Below are positions 7,507-13,942 of a stretch of DNA of 13,942 nucleotides, piece by piece. Origin of the DNA: Thiomonas sp. (lineage in GTDB: Bacteria; Pseudomonadota; Gammaproteobacteria; Burkholderiales; Burkholderiaceae_C). Under the pieces are notes generated by a model. The model had not been told where the DNA came from. It worked only from the letters and a program-made list of their open reading frames with translations, and did not search any database. The stretch is from NCBI GenBank assembly GCA_028706735.1, contig JAQTVS010000036.1:1-13942 (forward strand), read 5' to 3'. How positions within the stretch are numbered: the first letter of the stretch is position 1; the number at the start of each line of letters is the position of its first letter. The translations under genes were made by a program, and so were the position numbers.

Positions 7507-8832
7507 ATGATTGCCCAACAAGAACAATTCGTCGGTTGGCTGCGCTCGGTCGCGCCTTACATCCATGCGCACCGCGGCAAGACCTTTGTGGTCGCCATCG
7601 CGGGCGAGTTGATCGCCGCTGGCCGCCTCAACGCCCTGGTGCAGGATGTCGCCCTGCTCACCGCGATGGGCGTGCGCATCGTGCTGGTCCACGGTTTTCG
7701 CCCGCAGGTCGAAGCCCAGTTGCGCGAAAAAGGCGTCGGCGCGCGCTATTCGCACGGCATGCGCGTGACCGATGAAGTGGCGCTCGACGCCGCGCAGGAA
7801 GCCGCCGGGCAACTGCGCTTTGAGATCGAAGCGACCTTCTCGCAGGGACTGCCCAACACGCCGATGGCCGGAGCCACTGTGCGCGTGGTGTCGGGCAATT
7901 TCATCATCGCCCGCCCTGTTGGCGTGATCGACGGCCTGGACTTTCAGCACACCGGCCTGGTGCGCAAGGTCGACGCCTCCACCATTCAGCGCGCGCTGGA
8001 ATATGGCGCGGTCGTGCTCATGTCGCCCTTCGGCTATTCCCCCACGGGCGAAGCCTTCAACCTCAGCATGGAAGACGTGGCCAGCAGCGTGGGCGCGGCG
8101 ATCAAGGCGGAAAAGCTCGTGCTGATCACCGAGGTGGACGGCGTGATCGACGACGCGCACAACCTCATTCCCGAACTGACCGTCGCGCAGGCCGAGCAGT
8201 TGCTCTCGCGCCTGCCCGACCCGCAGCAACCCACCGACACCGCGTTTTATCTGCGCCACGCGGTACGCGCGGTGCGCGGCGGCGTGACGCGTGCGCACAT
8301 CGTGCCGTTCTCCATCGACGGCTCACTGCTGCTCGAACTCTTCACCCACGACGGCGTGGGCACCATGATCGCCGACGAGCATCTCGAACATCTACGGCAA
8401 GCCACGGCCGATGATGTGGGCGGCATCCTGCAGCTCATCGAGCCGCTGGAAGAACAAGGCGTGCTGGTCAAGCGCAGCCGCACCGAAATCGAGCGCGACA
8501 TCGGCTATTACACCGTGCTCGAACACGACGGCATCATCTTCGGCTGCGCTGCGCTCTACCCCTACCCGTCCGATAAAACCGGGGAAATGGCCGCTCTCAC
8601 CGTGTACCCCTCCGCGCAGGGCCAGGGCGACGGCGAGCGCATCCTCAAACACATTGAGCAACGTGCCCGGGCTCAAGGATTGCAAAGTATTTTTGTGCTC
8701 ACCACCCGCACCATGCACTGGTTTCTCAAGCGCGGCTTCGTTTTGGTGGAGCGCGAATGGCTGCCGCACGAACGCCGCCTGCGCTACGACGACCAGCGGC
8801 GCTCGCGCGTGCTGGTCAAACATCTCAGCTGA
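7507..8832 (+). CDS. argA: Amino-acid N-acetyltransferase (N-acetylglutamate synthase) ArgA
   Basis: ArgA transfers an acetyl group from acetyl-CoA to glutamate, the first step of arginine biosynthesis in the cytoplasm; in many bacteria it is feedback-inhibited by arginine. The 441 aa (E. coli 443) comprise an amino-acid-kinase-fold domain (about 1-290; conserved [14 protein letters not shown] at 59-72, LITEVDGVI at 206-214) and a C-terminal GNAT domain (about 295-441). The GNAT domain includes the acetyl-CoA-binding stretch [18 protein letters not shown] (363-380) and [16 protein letters not shown] (396-411), closely matching the E. coli pattern FVLTTRSIHWF. The start [13 protein letters not shown] fits the usual ArgA N-terminus. 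There is no strong ribosome site but a -10-like hexamer just upstream. yggX follows on the same strand after 65 bases and may be partly co-transcribed. Confidence 0.95.
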   Translation: MIAQQEQFVGWLRSVAPYIHAHRGKTFVVAIAGELIAAGRLNALVQDVALLTAMGVRIVLVHGFRPQVEAQLREKGVGARYSHGMRVTDEVALDAAQEAAGQLRFEIEATFSQGLPNTPMAGATVRVVSGNFIIARPVGVIDGLDFQHTGLVRKVDASTIQRALEYGAVVLMSPFGYSPTGEAFNLSMEDVASSVGAAIKAEKLVLITEVDGVIDDAHNLIPELTVAQAEQLLSRLPDPQQPTDTAFYLRHAVRAVRGGVTRAHIVPFSIDGSLLLELFTHDGVGTMIADEHLEHLRQATADDVGGILQLIEPLEEQGVLVKRSRTEIERDIGYYTVLEHDGIIFGCAALYPYPSDKTGEMAALTVYPSAQGQGDGERILKHIEQRARAQGLQSIFVLTTRTMHWFLKRGFVLVEREWLPHERRLRYDDQRRSRVLVKHLS

Positions 8833-8884
8833 TCGCCGCGCTTCCCTCCGCCGCAATTGGCGAAAAGCGCTTTCAAACCTCAAT

Positions 8885-8890
8885 AAAGGA
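8885..8890 (+). promoter_or_regulatory. Ribosome binding site of yggX
   Basis: AAAGGA lies 7 bases before ATG 8898. It settles the start: the frame stays open upstream into the argA end, but no upstream start has a comparable site and the known family N-terminus begins here. Confidence 0.75.
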
Positions 8891-8897
8891 CACTTTC

Positions 8898-9170
8898 ATG
8901 GCACGCACGGTTCACTGCATCAAACTCGGCCGCGAGGCCGAAGGCCTCGACTTCGCGCCCTATCCTGGAGAACTCGGCGCACGCATCTACAACAGCGTCT
9001 CCAAGGAGGCCTGGGCTGCCTGGCTCAAACACCAGACCATGCTGGTGAATGAAAACCGCCTGAACCTGGCCGACGCCCGCGCCCGCCAGTATCTGGCGCG
9101 GCAGATGGAAAAATACTTTTTCGGCGAAGGTGCCGAAATGCCGCAAGGCTATGTGCCGCCCACGACCTGA
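8898..9170 (+). CDS. yggX: Fe(2+)-trafficking / oxidative damage protection protein YggX
   Basis: YggX-family proteins are small cytoplasmic proteins that protect iron-sulfur clusters from oxidants and have been proposed to handle Fe(II); in enterobacteria the gene belongs to the SoxRS response. This copy has 90 aa, normal length. It opens with [19 protein letters not shown], including the conserved Cys7, followed by [19 protein letters not shown] and [25 protein letters not shown], and ends with a motif containing EKYFFGEG. All are hallmark segments. No SoxR-type site was recognised. It lies 65 bases after argA and is followed by a repeat element and then a terminator. The functional link to argA is unclear; the nearest iron-sulfur genes are fdx and hscA about 3 kb away. 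Confidence 0.94.
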   Translation: MARTVHCIKLGREAEGLDFAPYPGELGARIYNSVSKEAWAAWLKHQTMLVNENRLNLADARARQYLARQMEKYFFGEGAEMPQGYVPPTT

Positions 9171-9175
9171 GAGCG

Positions 9176-9249
9176 CCCCCAGACCTGCCGCGTTCGCGTC
9201 AGGCCCCCCGAGGGGATGAGAAAACTTGGGGCGGCCCGGCGTTTTCTCA
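9176..9249. repeat. Diverged dispersed repeat, copy C (downstream of yggX)
   Basis: This copy has the same order of parts, in the same plus-strand orientation, as the two copies in hrpA: CCCCCA (9176-9181), a first hairpin with CCTG/CAGG at its base and CGC/GCG inside (9184-9203), CCCCCCGAGGGG (9204-9215), a left arm TGAGAAAAC (9217-9225), the identical 15-base core TTGGGGCGGCCCGGC (9226-9240) and a right arm GTTTTCTCA (9241-9249). The arms are perfectly complementary over 9 bases although their sequence differs entirely from the GC-rich arms in hrpA. Confidence 0.85.
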
Positions 9250-9302
9250 GGAGTTGAACTGAGCAGCCCAAATCTAGGCTGTGCACGGATGCCACACACT
9301 CG

Positions 9303-9341
9303 CCGCACAAATACTCCATGCAGTATTTTGTGCGGTTTTTT
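9303..9341 (+). terminator. Rho-independent terminator after yggX
   Basis: The stem is CCGCACAAATACT (9303-9315) pairing with AGTATTTTGTGCGG (9322-9335), with one bulged T and a 6-base loop CCATGC, followed by six T residues (9336-9341). This would end argA-yggX transcription about 130 bases past the yggX stop. The inner part of the stem is also one of two near-identical palindromes in this gap. Confidence 0.82.
9309..9328. repeat. 20-base palindrome, copy 1 (within terminator stem)
   Basis: AAATACT-CCATGC-AGTATTT is a perfect 7-base inverted repeat with a 6-base spacer. It matches the copy at 9433-9452 at 18 of 20 positions, including the non-palindromic edge of the spacer. It may be part of the terminator only, an operator, or both. 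Confidence 0.7.
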
Positions 9342-9432
9342 CTGATTTCCTACAACAATTCACACAGTCGCGCAATCAACACTAAACACAATGTGGTGTA
9401 TGCGCTTGTCCTCCTACCATCGCTTCAGCCTC

Positions 9433-9452
9433 AAATACTCAATTCAGTATTT
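9433..9452. promoter_or_regulatory. 20-base palindrome, copy 2; candidate operator upstream of the FadL-type gene
   Basis: AAATACT-CAATTC-AGTATTT repeats the palindrome seen 124 bases upstream, differing only at two spacer positions. No T-run follows, so it is not a terminator, and it lies 77 bases before the downstream start codon, where an operator or activator site could sit. The size and symmetry suit a dimeric helix-turn-helix regulator. I do not recognise the motif, and no regulator gene is in the window. Confidence 0.5.
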
Positions 9453-9529
9453 CGAGTCATTGCCGTGACACAGCGGCGCTATCAACCACCGATGGAGGCC
9501 GGGTTGCTCGCCCGGTAGGAGACAAAAGA

Positions 9530-10816
9530 ATGCAATTCAAGAAACTGGCACTCTCGCTGGCCCTGGCCGGCATCGCACTTCCCGCAGCGCACGCCACGAA
9601 TGGCTACTTTCAACCCGGTTTCAGTGTGAAATCCGTGGGCATGGGCGGCGTCGGCATCGCCTTCCCGCAAGATGCCCTCGCTGCGGCTATCAACCCTGCG
9701 GGGATGGTCGATGTCGGCAACCGCCTGGATTTCGGTGTCAGCGCATTCCAGCCTAAGCGCGATGCCAGTTTGAGCTCGGATGCAACCGTCATGACCCCGA
9801 TGGGCGTTTATCCAATCGGTGGGAGCTACGGCGGCAACGACACCAAGACGTTCGTCATTCCCGAATTCGGCGTGAATTACATGCTCAACCCGACGATGTC
9901 AGTTGGCGTGAGTGTCTACGGAAACGGCGGATTAAACACCGGTTATTCAAAAATCTTTCCGCCCTTCAGTCCTGGAACCGGTGTTGATTTGCAGCAATTG
10001 TTCATCGCACCCACGTTCGCGATGAAGGTCAATTCTTCCAACTCCATCGGTGTCAGCCTGAATATCGTCCACCAGTCGTTCCGAGCCAACGGTTTGAGCA
10101 ATTTATGCAATGCTCCAGTACCCGGTGCGCCTGCTGGCACAACCTTGTCAGCCAACCCATCAGCGTGTACCGACAACGGCCATGCTGACTCGAACGGTGT
10201 GGGAGTGCGCATCGGCTGGATCGGACAACTCACTCCGACGTTTTCTGTCGGCGCGACCTACCAGTCTGAAACCCATATGCAGGGTTTCGACAAATACAGC
10301 GGACTTTTCGCAAATGCTGGCCAGTTCAACATCCCAGCCAATTTTGGTGTCGGCGTGGCATGGAAAGCGACCCCCGCTATGACTGTCGCAGCCGACGTGG
10401 TGCGCATCGATTACGGCAGCATTCCAGCGATTGCCAACGGCATGCTGCCCGGTCAGCTGGGTGGACAGACTAATGGCCCAGGTTTTGGCTGGAAGAGCAT
10501 CAATGTGTACAAACTCGGGGTGGCCTACCAGTACAACGAAGCGTTGACATTGCGCGCCGGATGGAACCATGGCGACAATCCGATCGACTCGTCCAACATT
10601 CTGTTCAACACCCTTGCCCCTGGCGTGGTCAAAGACCATCTGACCTTAGGCGCGACCTACGCGATCGCGAAAAACATGGAGTTGTCGTTCGATTACGTCC
10701 ATGCGCTCGGCAATTCTGTTACCGGGCAGCTGCCCAGTAATTTTGGCTTCACCGGAACAGAAACTCTCAGCATGAGCCAAAACGTGCTTGGCGTCTCCCT
10801 TGGCTGGAAGTACTGA
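9530..10816 (+). CDS. FadL/TodX-family outer membrane transport protein
   Basis: FadL-type proteins are 14-stranded outer-membrane barrels that take up hydrophobic substrates such as long-chain fatty acids or aromatic hydrocarbons; the substrate here cannot be read from sequence. The protein has 428 aa. Residues 1-22 are a clear Sec signal peptide (KK, a hydrophobic core, then AHA before T23). The mature N-terminus TNGYFQPGFSVKSVGMGGVG and the motif AINPAGM (53-59) match the family plug region with its NPA signature. Alternating beta-strand patterns run to a C-terminal GVSLGWKY with the aromatic last residue expected of barrel proteins. Cys193 and Cys213 flank a Pro/Ala-rich stretch, probably a surface loop closed by a disulfide. 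AGGAG lies 8 bases before the ATG. The gene stands alone between terminators, and by eye its codons are less GC-rich than its neighbours'. It could equally be annotated as an OMPP1 family porin. Confidence 0.88.
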   Translation: MQFKKLALSLALAGIALPAAHATNGYFQPGFSVKSVGMGGVGIAFPQDALAAAINPAGMVDVGNRLDFGVSAFQPKRDASLSSDATVMTPMGVYPIGGSYGGNDTKTFVIPEFGVNYMLNPTMSVGVSVYGNGGLNTGYSKIFPPFSPGTGVDLQQLFIAPTFAMKVNSSNSIGVSLNIVHQSFRANGLSNLCNAPVPGAPAGTTLSANPSACTDNGHADSNGVGVRIGWIGQLTPTFSVGATYQSETHMQGFDKYSGLFANAGQFNIPANFGVGVAWKATPAMTVAADVVRIDYGSIPAIANGMLPGQLGGQTNGPGFGWKSINVYKLGVAYQYNEALTLRAGWNHGDNPIDSSNILFNTLAPGVVKDHLTLGATYAIAKNMELSFDYVHALGNSVTGQLPSNFGFTGTETLSMSQNVLGVSLGWKY

Positions 10817-10837
10817 TCCGTTTTTGCCTCACAAAAA

Positions 10838-10862
10838 CCGCAGCTTCGGCTGCGGTTTTTTT
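10838..10862 (+). terminator. Rho-independent terminator after the FadL-type gene
   Basis: The stem CCGCAGC/GCTGCGG with a TTCG tetraloop (10838-10855) is followed by seven T residues (10856-10862) and preceded by five A residues (10833-10837). It starts 22 bases after the stop codon. The T-run ends immediately before the first possible ATG (10863) of the next gene. Confidence 0.93.
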
Positions 10863-10889
10863 ATGCCCGTTTCACCGACAATTCCAGCC

Positions 10890-12305
10890 ATGCTGCCCTG
10901 CTACGTTCTGCTCGACCTCGAAACCACTGGCTCCAACCCCGTGCATGACCGCATCACCGAAGTGGCGGCCCTGCGGATTGAACAGGGGGACGTGGTGGCG
11001 AAGTGGAGCCGCCTGGTCCATCCCGGGCAGCGCATCCCGCCGTTCATCCAGCAGCTTACCGGCATTGATGACGCGATGGTGGCGGACGCGCCCGCGTTCG
11101 GCGCGGTGCTGCCGGAGTTGCTCGCGCTGCTGAACGGCGCAGTGCTGGTGGCGCACAACGTGCGTTTCGATCATGGTTTTCTCAAGCAGGCGGCGGCGCG
11201 CGAGGGAGTCGATCTGCGGGTGAAGACGCTGTGCACCGTGCGCCTCTCGCGCAAGCTCTACCCGCAGGCGCGCGGGCATGGACTGGACGCCATCATGCGC
11301 CGCCACGGGCTGCACACCACAGCGCGCCACCGCGCCATGGGCGATGTGGCGTTGCTGCACGATTGGCTGGGCATCGCCACGGCGGAACTCGGCGCCCCCG
11401 CGGTGCAGGCTGCCGCACAGGAGCTGTTGCGCGGCGGCGCCAGCGTGCCGCCGCAACTGGAAACGCCAATTGACGACATCCCCGATGGCCCCGGCGTCTA
11501 TCTGTTTTATGGCGAAGGCGATGTTCCGCTCTACATCGGCAAAAGTGTGCGGCTGCGCGGCCGGGTGCTGTCGCACTTTCAGGCGGATCACCGCGACGCG
11601 AAGGAGATGCGCATCGCGCAGGACGTGCGGCGAGTCGAATGGCGGGAAACCGCTGGAGAATTTGGCGCCCTGTTGCTGGAGGCGCAGCTGGTCAAGAACC
11701 TGCAGCCCCTGCTCAACCGGCAACTGCGCCGCGAGCGTCAGCTCTGCGCATGGCGGCTGGCGGACACCGCAGACGCCCTGCCTTTGCTCACCCTGGTGCG
11801 CGGTGACGAACTCGATCCACAGCAGTTCCCGCGTCTTTACGGCACCTATCGCAGCAAGCGGCAAGCGGTTGAGAGTCTGCGCACGCTGGCGCAGCGCCAC
11901 GCCCTATGCCCGCAGGCGCTGGGGCTGGAATCCGGCAAGGGGCGCTGCTTTGCGCACCAGATCGGGCAGTGCAAAGGGGTGTGCTGCGGCAAGGAAAGTG
12001 CGGCGCAACATCATCTGCGCCTGCAATTGGCGCTCGCTGCCGAGCGGCTGCGGGCGTGGCCTTTTTCGGGGCCGATCGGGCTGCGCGAACAAGATGCGCA
12101 GCACGAGCGCACCGACATCCATGTGTTCGATCAGTGGCGGCATCTGGGCACCGTGCGAACCGAGGCGGAACTGGCCGAGCTGCTCGAAGGCCGCAGTGAC
12201 GATGCGCCGGGCGGCTTCGACCTCGATACCTATCGTCTGCTGCTGGGTCGGCTGCTCGGCACCAAAGGCCCGCCAGCGGGTTTGATGCTGCTTGATCGGC
12301 GTTGA
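10890..12305 (+). CDS. DnaQ-like DEDDh 3'-5' exonuclease fused to a Cho/UvrC-type GIY-YIG endonuclease
   Basis: The protein (471 aa from ATG 10890) joins two nucleases. Residues 1-165 are a DnaQ-type exonuclease with DLET (Asp9, Glu11), AHNVRFDH (Asp94) and HRAMGD (His147, Asp152), a complete DEDDh set. Residues 195-280 are a GIY-YIG domain as in UvrC and Cho: GVY at 202-204, YIG at 215-217 and Glu264 in LLLEAQLVKN. A Cys cluster follows (Cys340, 353, 361, 365, 366), resembling the region after the GIY-YIG domain in UvrC/Cho. The UvrB-binding and C-terminal RNase H-like parts of UvrC are absent, as in Cho. The architecture suggests incision at a DNA lesion plus end trimming, but this is inferred. 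The start could instead be ATG 10863 (480 aa), directly on the terminator T-run; neither start has a clear ribosome site. It converges on fdx with a single base between the stop codons. Confidence 0.88.
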   Translation: MLPCYVLLDLETTGSNPVHDRITEVAALRIEQGDVVAKWSRLVHPGQRIPPFIQQLTGIDDAMVADAPAFGAVLPELLALLNGAVLVAHNVRFDHGFLKQAAAREGVDLRVKTLCTVRLSRKLYPQARGHGLDAIMRRHGLHTTARHRAMGDVALLHDWLGIATAELGAPAVQAAAQELLRGGASVPPQLETPIDDIPDGPGVYLFYGEGDVPLYIGKSVRLRGRVLSHFQADHRDAKEMRIAQDVRRVEWRETAGEFGALLLEAQLVKNLQPLLNRQLRRERQLCAWRLADTADALPLLTLVRGDELDPQQFPRLYGTYRSKRQAVESLRTLAQRHALCPQALGLESGKGRCFAHQIGQCKGVCCGKESAAQHHLRLQLALAAERLRAWPFSGPIGLREQDAQHERTDIHVFDQWRHLGTVRTEAELAELLEGRSDDAPGGFDLDTYRLLLGRLLGTKGPPAGLMLLDRR

Positions 12306-12306
12306 G

Positions 12307-12645
12307 TCAGCCGTGCTCCTTGGCGTGGTTGATCGAGTATTTTGGAATTTCGACGGTCACGTCCTGATCGGACAGGATGGCCTGGCAGGACAGCCGCGAA
12401 GTCGGCTCCAGGCCCCAGGCGCGGTCCAGCAGGTCTTCTTCGCTTTCGTCGGGCTCGCCCAGGCTGTCGTAGCCTTTGCGCACGACCACATGACAGGTGG
12501 TGCAGGCGCATTGCATGTCGCAGGCGTGCTCGATCGGCACGCCGTTCTCCAGCAGGGCTTCGCAAATGGACGTTCCGCGTCCGGCTTGGACCTGCTTGCC
12601 TTCAGGGCAGTATTCGGGGTGCGGCAGGACGGTGATGGTAGGCAT
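12307..12645 (-). CDS. fdx: ISC-type [2Fe-2S] ferredoxin
   Basis: This adrenodoxin-like ferredoxin supplies electrons for iron-sulfur cluster assembly by the ISC machinery in the cytoplasm. The 112 aa contain the cluster ligands Cys42, Cys48 and Cys51 in ACDMQCACTTC and Cys87 in SRLSCQA, at the same positions as in E. coli Fdx (111 aa). An extra Cys46 is present, as is usual in ISC ferredoxins. It begins 26 bases after the hscA stop, so the two are co-transcribed, although no good ribosome site is visible before the ATG. No iscX follows: the next gene is convergent, its stop one base away, and no terminator lies between them. Confidence 0.96.
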   Translation of the reverse strand: MPTITVLPHPEYCPEGKQVQAGRGTSICEALLENGVPIEHACDMQCACTTCHVVVRKGYDSLGEPDESEEDLLDRAWGLEPTSRLSCQAILSDQDVTVEIPKYSINHAKEHG

Positions 12646-12671
12646 GATGCGTGAGGAGAAACAGGAAAGGG

Positions 12672-13942
12672 TCAGTGCGTGCCGGAAGGCTGCGCATCGG
12701 TGAGCCATGCAAGGCGATCGACCGACTGGCCTGCGAGCGCCCGCTGGATGCTGCGGTTCATGCGGCGCGCGGCGAAGGCGTCGGTCAGGCGGGTCAGCGC
12801 CTCGGTGGCGTTGCGGATCTGGTCGATGTCTGCGCCCTGCTCGGCCTGCGCGAGCGCAGCCATGCCGGTGTGAATCTGCGCGTCTTCTTCGGGGCTGAGG
12901 AGGTCGCGGTCGAGTTGCATGGCGGTGCGCGTGGCGGCAAGCAGCGCCTGCGCGTCCACCCGGGCCTCCTGCAGCATACGCGCGGCGCGGTCGTCCTGAG
13001 CGTGCGCGAAGCTGTCTTGCAACATCTGCGTGATCTGGGCGTCGTCCAACCCGTAAGCCGGCTTGACCTGTATCTGCGCCTGCACCCCGGTGGTGAGTTC
13101 CTGCGCGCTGACTTCGAGCAGGCCATCGGCATCCACAGCGAAGGTTACGCGGATGCGCGCGGCGCCGGCCACCATGGGCGGAATACCGCGCAGCTCGAAG
13201 CGCGCCAGCGAGCGGCAGTCGCTGACCAGCTCGCGTTCGCCCTGCACCACATGGATGGCCATGGCGGTCTGACCGTCGCGGAAGGTGGTGAAGTCTTGCG
13301 AGCGCGCCTGCGGAATGGTGCTGTTGCGCGGCAGGATGTGCTCGACCAGCCCGCCCATGGTTTCGACGCCAAGCGACAGCGCAATGACGTCGAGCAGCAG
13401 CACGTCGTCCGCCCCGGCATTGCCGGCCAGCGCATTGGCCTGGATGGCCGCGCCCAGCGCCACCACCTGATCGGGGTCGAGATCGGTCAGCGGCGCCTTG
13501 CCCATGGCGCGTTGCACCGCAGTGCGAATCATGGGCATGCGGGTTGCGCCGCCTACCAGCACGACGCCCTGCACCTCGGCAGCCTGCACCTGGGCATCGC
13601 TCAAGGCACGGCGCAACAGGCCCAAGGTGCGTTGCACCAGATCGGCGCTGGCCTGTTCGAACTCTGCGCGCTGCAGGGTTCCAGCCCAAGTCGTTCCATC
13701 GGGCAAAGGCGCTGAACAGACCGTGCTTTGGGCGTCGCTCAAGGCCTCTTTTGCGCGGCGCGCGGCCATGCGCCACTGGCGCTGCAGACCGGGCGGCAGC
13801 GCGGGCGCGCCCGCCCGCGCCAGCATGAGGGACATGAGGCGCTGATCAAAGTCGTCGCCGCCCAGGGCGGTGTCGCCGCTGGTCGCCACCACCTCGAACA
13901 CGCCCCGGGTCAAGCGCAGCACCGAAAGATCGAAGGTGCCGC
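12672..13942 (-). CDS. hscA: Fe-S assembly chaperone HscA, C-terminal part, cut by the window edge
   Basis: HscA is the Hsp70-class ATPase that, with HscB, releases clusters from the scaffold IscU. About 422 residues are visible, roughly the last two thirds of a protein near 620 aa. In order they show the nucleotide-binding motifs GTFDLSV and [11 protein letters not shown] at the cut edge, the adenosine motif [11 protein letters not shown], the interdomain linker region [14 protein letters not shown], and the substrate-binding domain with [20 protein letters not shown] and [33 protein letters not shown] and the Gly-Ile-Pro-Pro-Met segment favour HscA over DnaK, and fdx directly downstream confirms it. 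The frame runs open through position 13942, so the start lies beyond the window; the GTG at 13922 is internal. Confidence 0.95.
   Translation of the reverse strand, partial: GTFDLSVLRLTRGVFEVVATSGDTALGGDDFDQRLMSLMLARAGAPALPPGLQRQWRMAARRAKEALSDAQSTVCSAPLPDGTTWAGTLQRAEFEQASADLVQRTLGLLRRALSDAQVQAAEVQGVVLVGGATRMPMIRTAVQRAMGKAPLTDLDPDQVVALGAAIQANALAGNAGADDVLLLDVIALSLGVETMGGLVEHILPRNSTIPQARSQDFTTFRDGQTAMAIHVVQGERELVSDCRSLARFELRGIPPMVAGAARIRVTFAVDADGLLEVSAQELTTGVQAQIQVKPAYGLDDAQITQMLQDSFAHAQDDRAARMLQEARVDAQALLAATRTAMQLDRDLLSPEEDAQIHTGMAALAQAEQGADIDQIRNATEALTRLTDAFAARRMNRSIQRALAGQSVDRLAWLTDAQPSGTH

Larger units (their letters stand above)
9171..9529. other. 359-base intergenic region between yggX and the FadL-type gene
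   Basis: I see no credible gene here. In order it contains a diverged copy of the hrpA repeat (9176-9249), a small 5-base hairpin CAGCC/GGCTG (9264-9281), a rho-independent terminator (9303-9341) whose stem contains the first of two palindromes, an AT-richer stretch (about 9342-9430), the second palindrome (9433-9452), and a 5-base hairpin CCGGG/CCCGG (9499-9515) directly before the ribosome site AGGAG (9517-9521). No convincing -35/-10 pair was found for the downstream gene. A short 66-codon open frame at 9318-9518 has no family resemblance and is rejected. Confidence 0.75.

Noticed and set aside
7084..8298. A 404-codon minus-strand frame covering the start of argA and the hrpA end
   Set aside because: It is antisense to the well-supported argA and out of frame with hrpA; no recognisable domain.
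9499..9515. Hairpin CCGGG/CCCGG just before the FadL-type ribosome site as a riboswitch or RNA thermometer
   Set aside because: Only five base pairs, and the AGGAG site lies outside the stem. No known aptamer motif is recognisable.
10788..10889. An extended N-terminus for the nuclease fusion starting inside the FadL-type gene
   Set aside because: It would translate through the FadL gene end and a strong terminator. The exonuclease motif starts only nine residues after ATG 10890, as expected for the family.
12651..13715. A 354-codon plus-strand frame opposite hscA
   Set aside because: It is a composition shadow; hscA is unambiguous on the minus strand.
12307..13776. A 489-codon minus-strand frame joining an out-of-frame reading of hscA to fdx
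   Set aside because: Only the last 112 codons, from ATG 12645, are ferredoxin. The upstream part is hscA read in the wrong frame, with no fusion.

Overview
The window comes from a high-GC betaproteobacterial chromosome, most likely Burkholderiales. The pointers are the ccoI-ccoS-ccoN order, the DnaQ-like/Cho-type nuclease fusion, the ISC hscA-fdx pair and a GC-rich dispersed repeat of a kind I remember from that order. A Thiomonas-like genus is possible but the sequence does not prove it. Nothing here looks like a phage, plasmid, CRISPR array or insertion sequence; most of it is housekeeping DNA.

Layout. Positions 1-3320, minus strand: ccoI (copper-loading P-type ATPase), ccoS (assembly protein) and the start of ccoN (catalytic subunit of cbb3 cytochrome oxidase). 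Nearly identical FNR/ANR-type boxes lie upstream of ccoI and of ccoN, so assembly factors and oxidase are probably both switched on at low oxygen. Positions 3417-7457, minus strand: hrpA, a long DEAH-box RNA helicase carrying an in-frame tandem insertion of a GC-rich repeat. Divergent from it across 49 bases are argA (7507-8832) and the iron-trafficking gene yggX (8898-9170). A 359-base gap follows, holding a third, diverged copy of the hrpA repeat, a terminator and a pair of near-identical palindromes. Then come a FadL-type outer membrane channel (9530-10816), its terminator, and a DEDDh exonuclease/GIY-YIG nuclease fusion (10890-12305). The convergent minus-strand genes fdx (12307-12645) and hscA (12672 to beyond the window end) are the tail of an iron-sulfur cluster (ISC) operon.

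The signal most worth following is the repeat. Three copies share a 15-base core, TTGGGGCGGCCCGGC, and in each copy the core sits between complementary arms. The arm sequence is completely different in the intergenic copy, yet pairing is kept over 9 bases. Two copies lie in tandem inside hrpA, where they are translated as a 23-residue repeat at the junction of the two helicase domains. This looks like a structured dispersed element that tolerates coding insertion. Second is a 20-base palindrome present twice upstream of the FadL gene, once inside the preceding terminator. Third is the promoter geometry of ccoI (and, more weakly, argA), which suggests leaderless or nearly leaderless transcripts.
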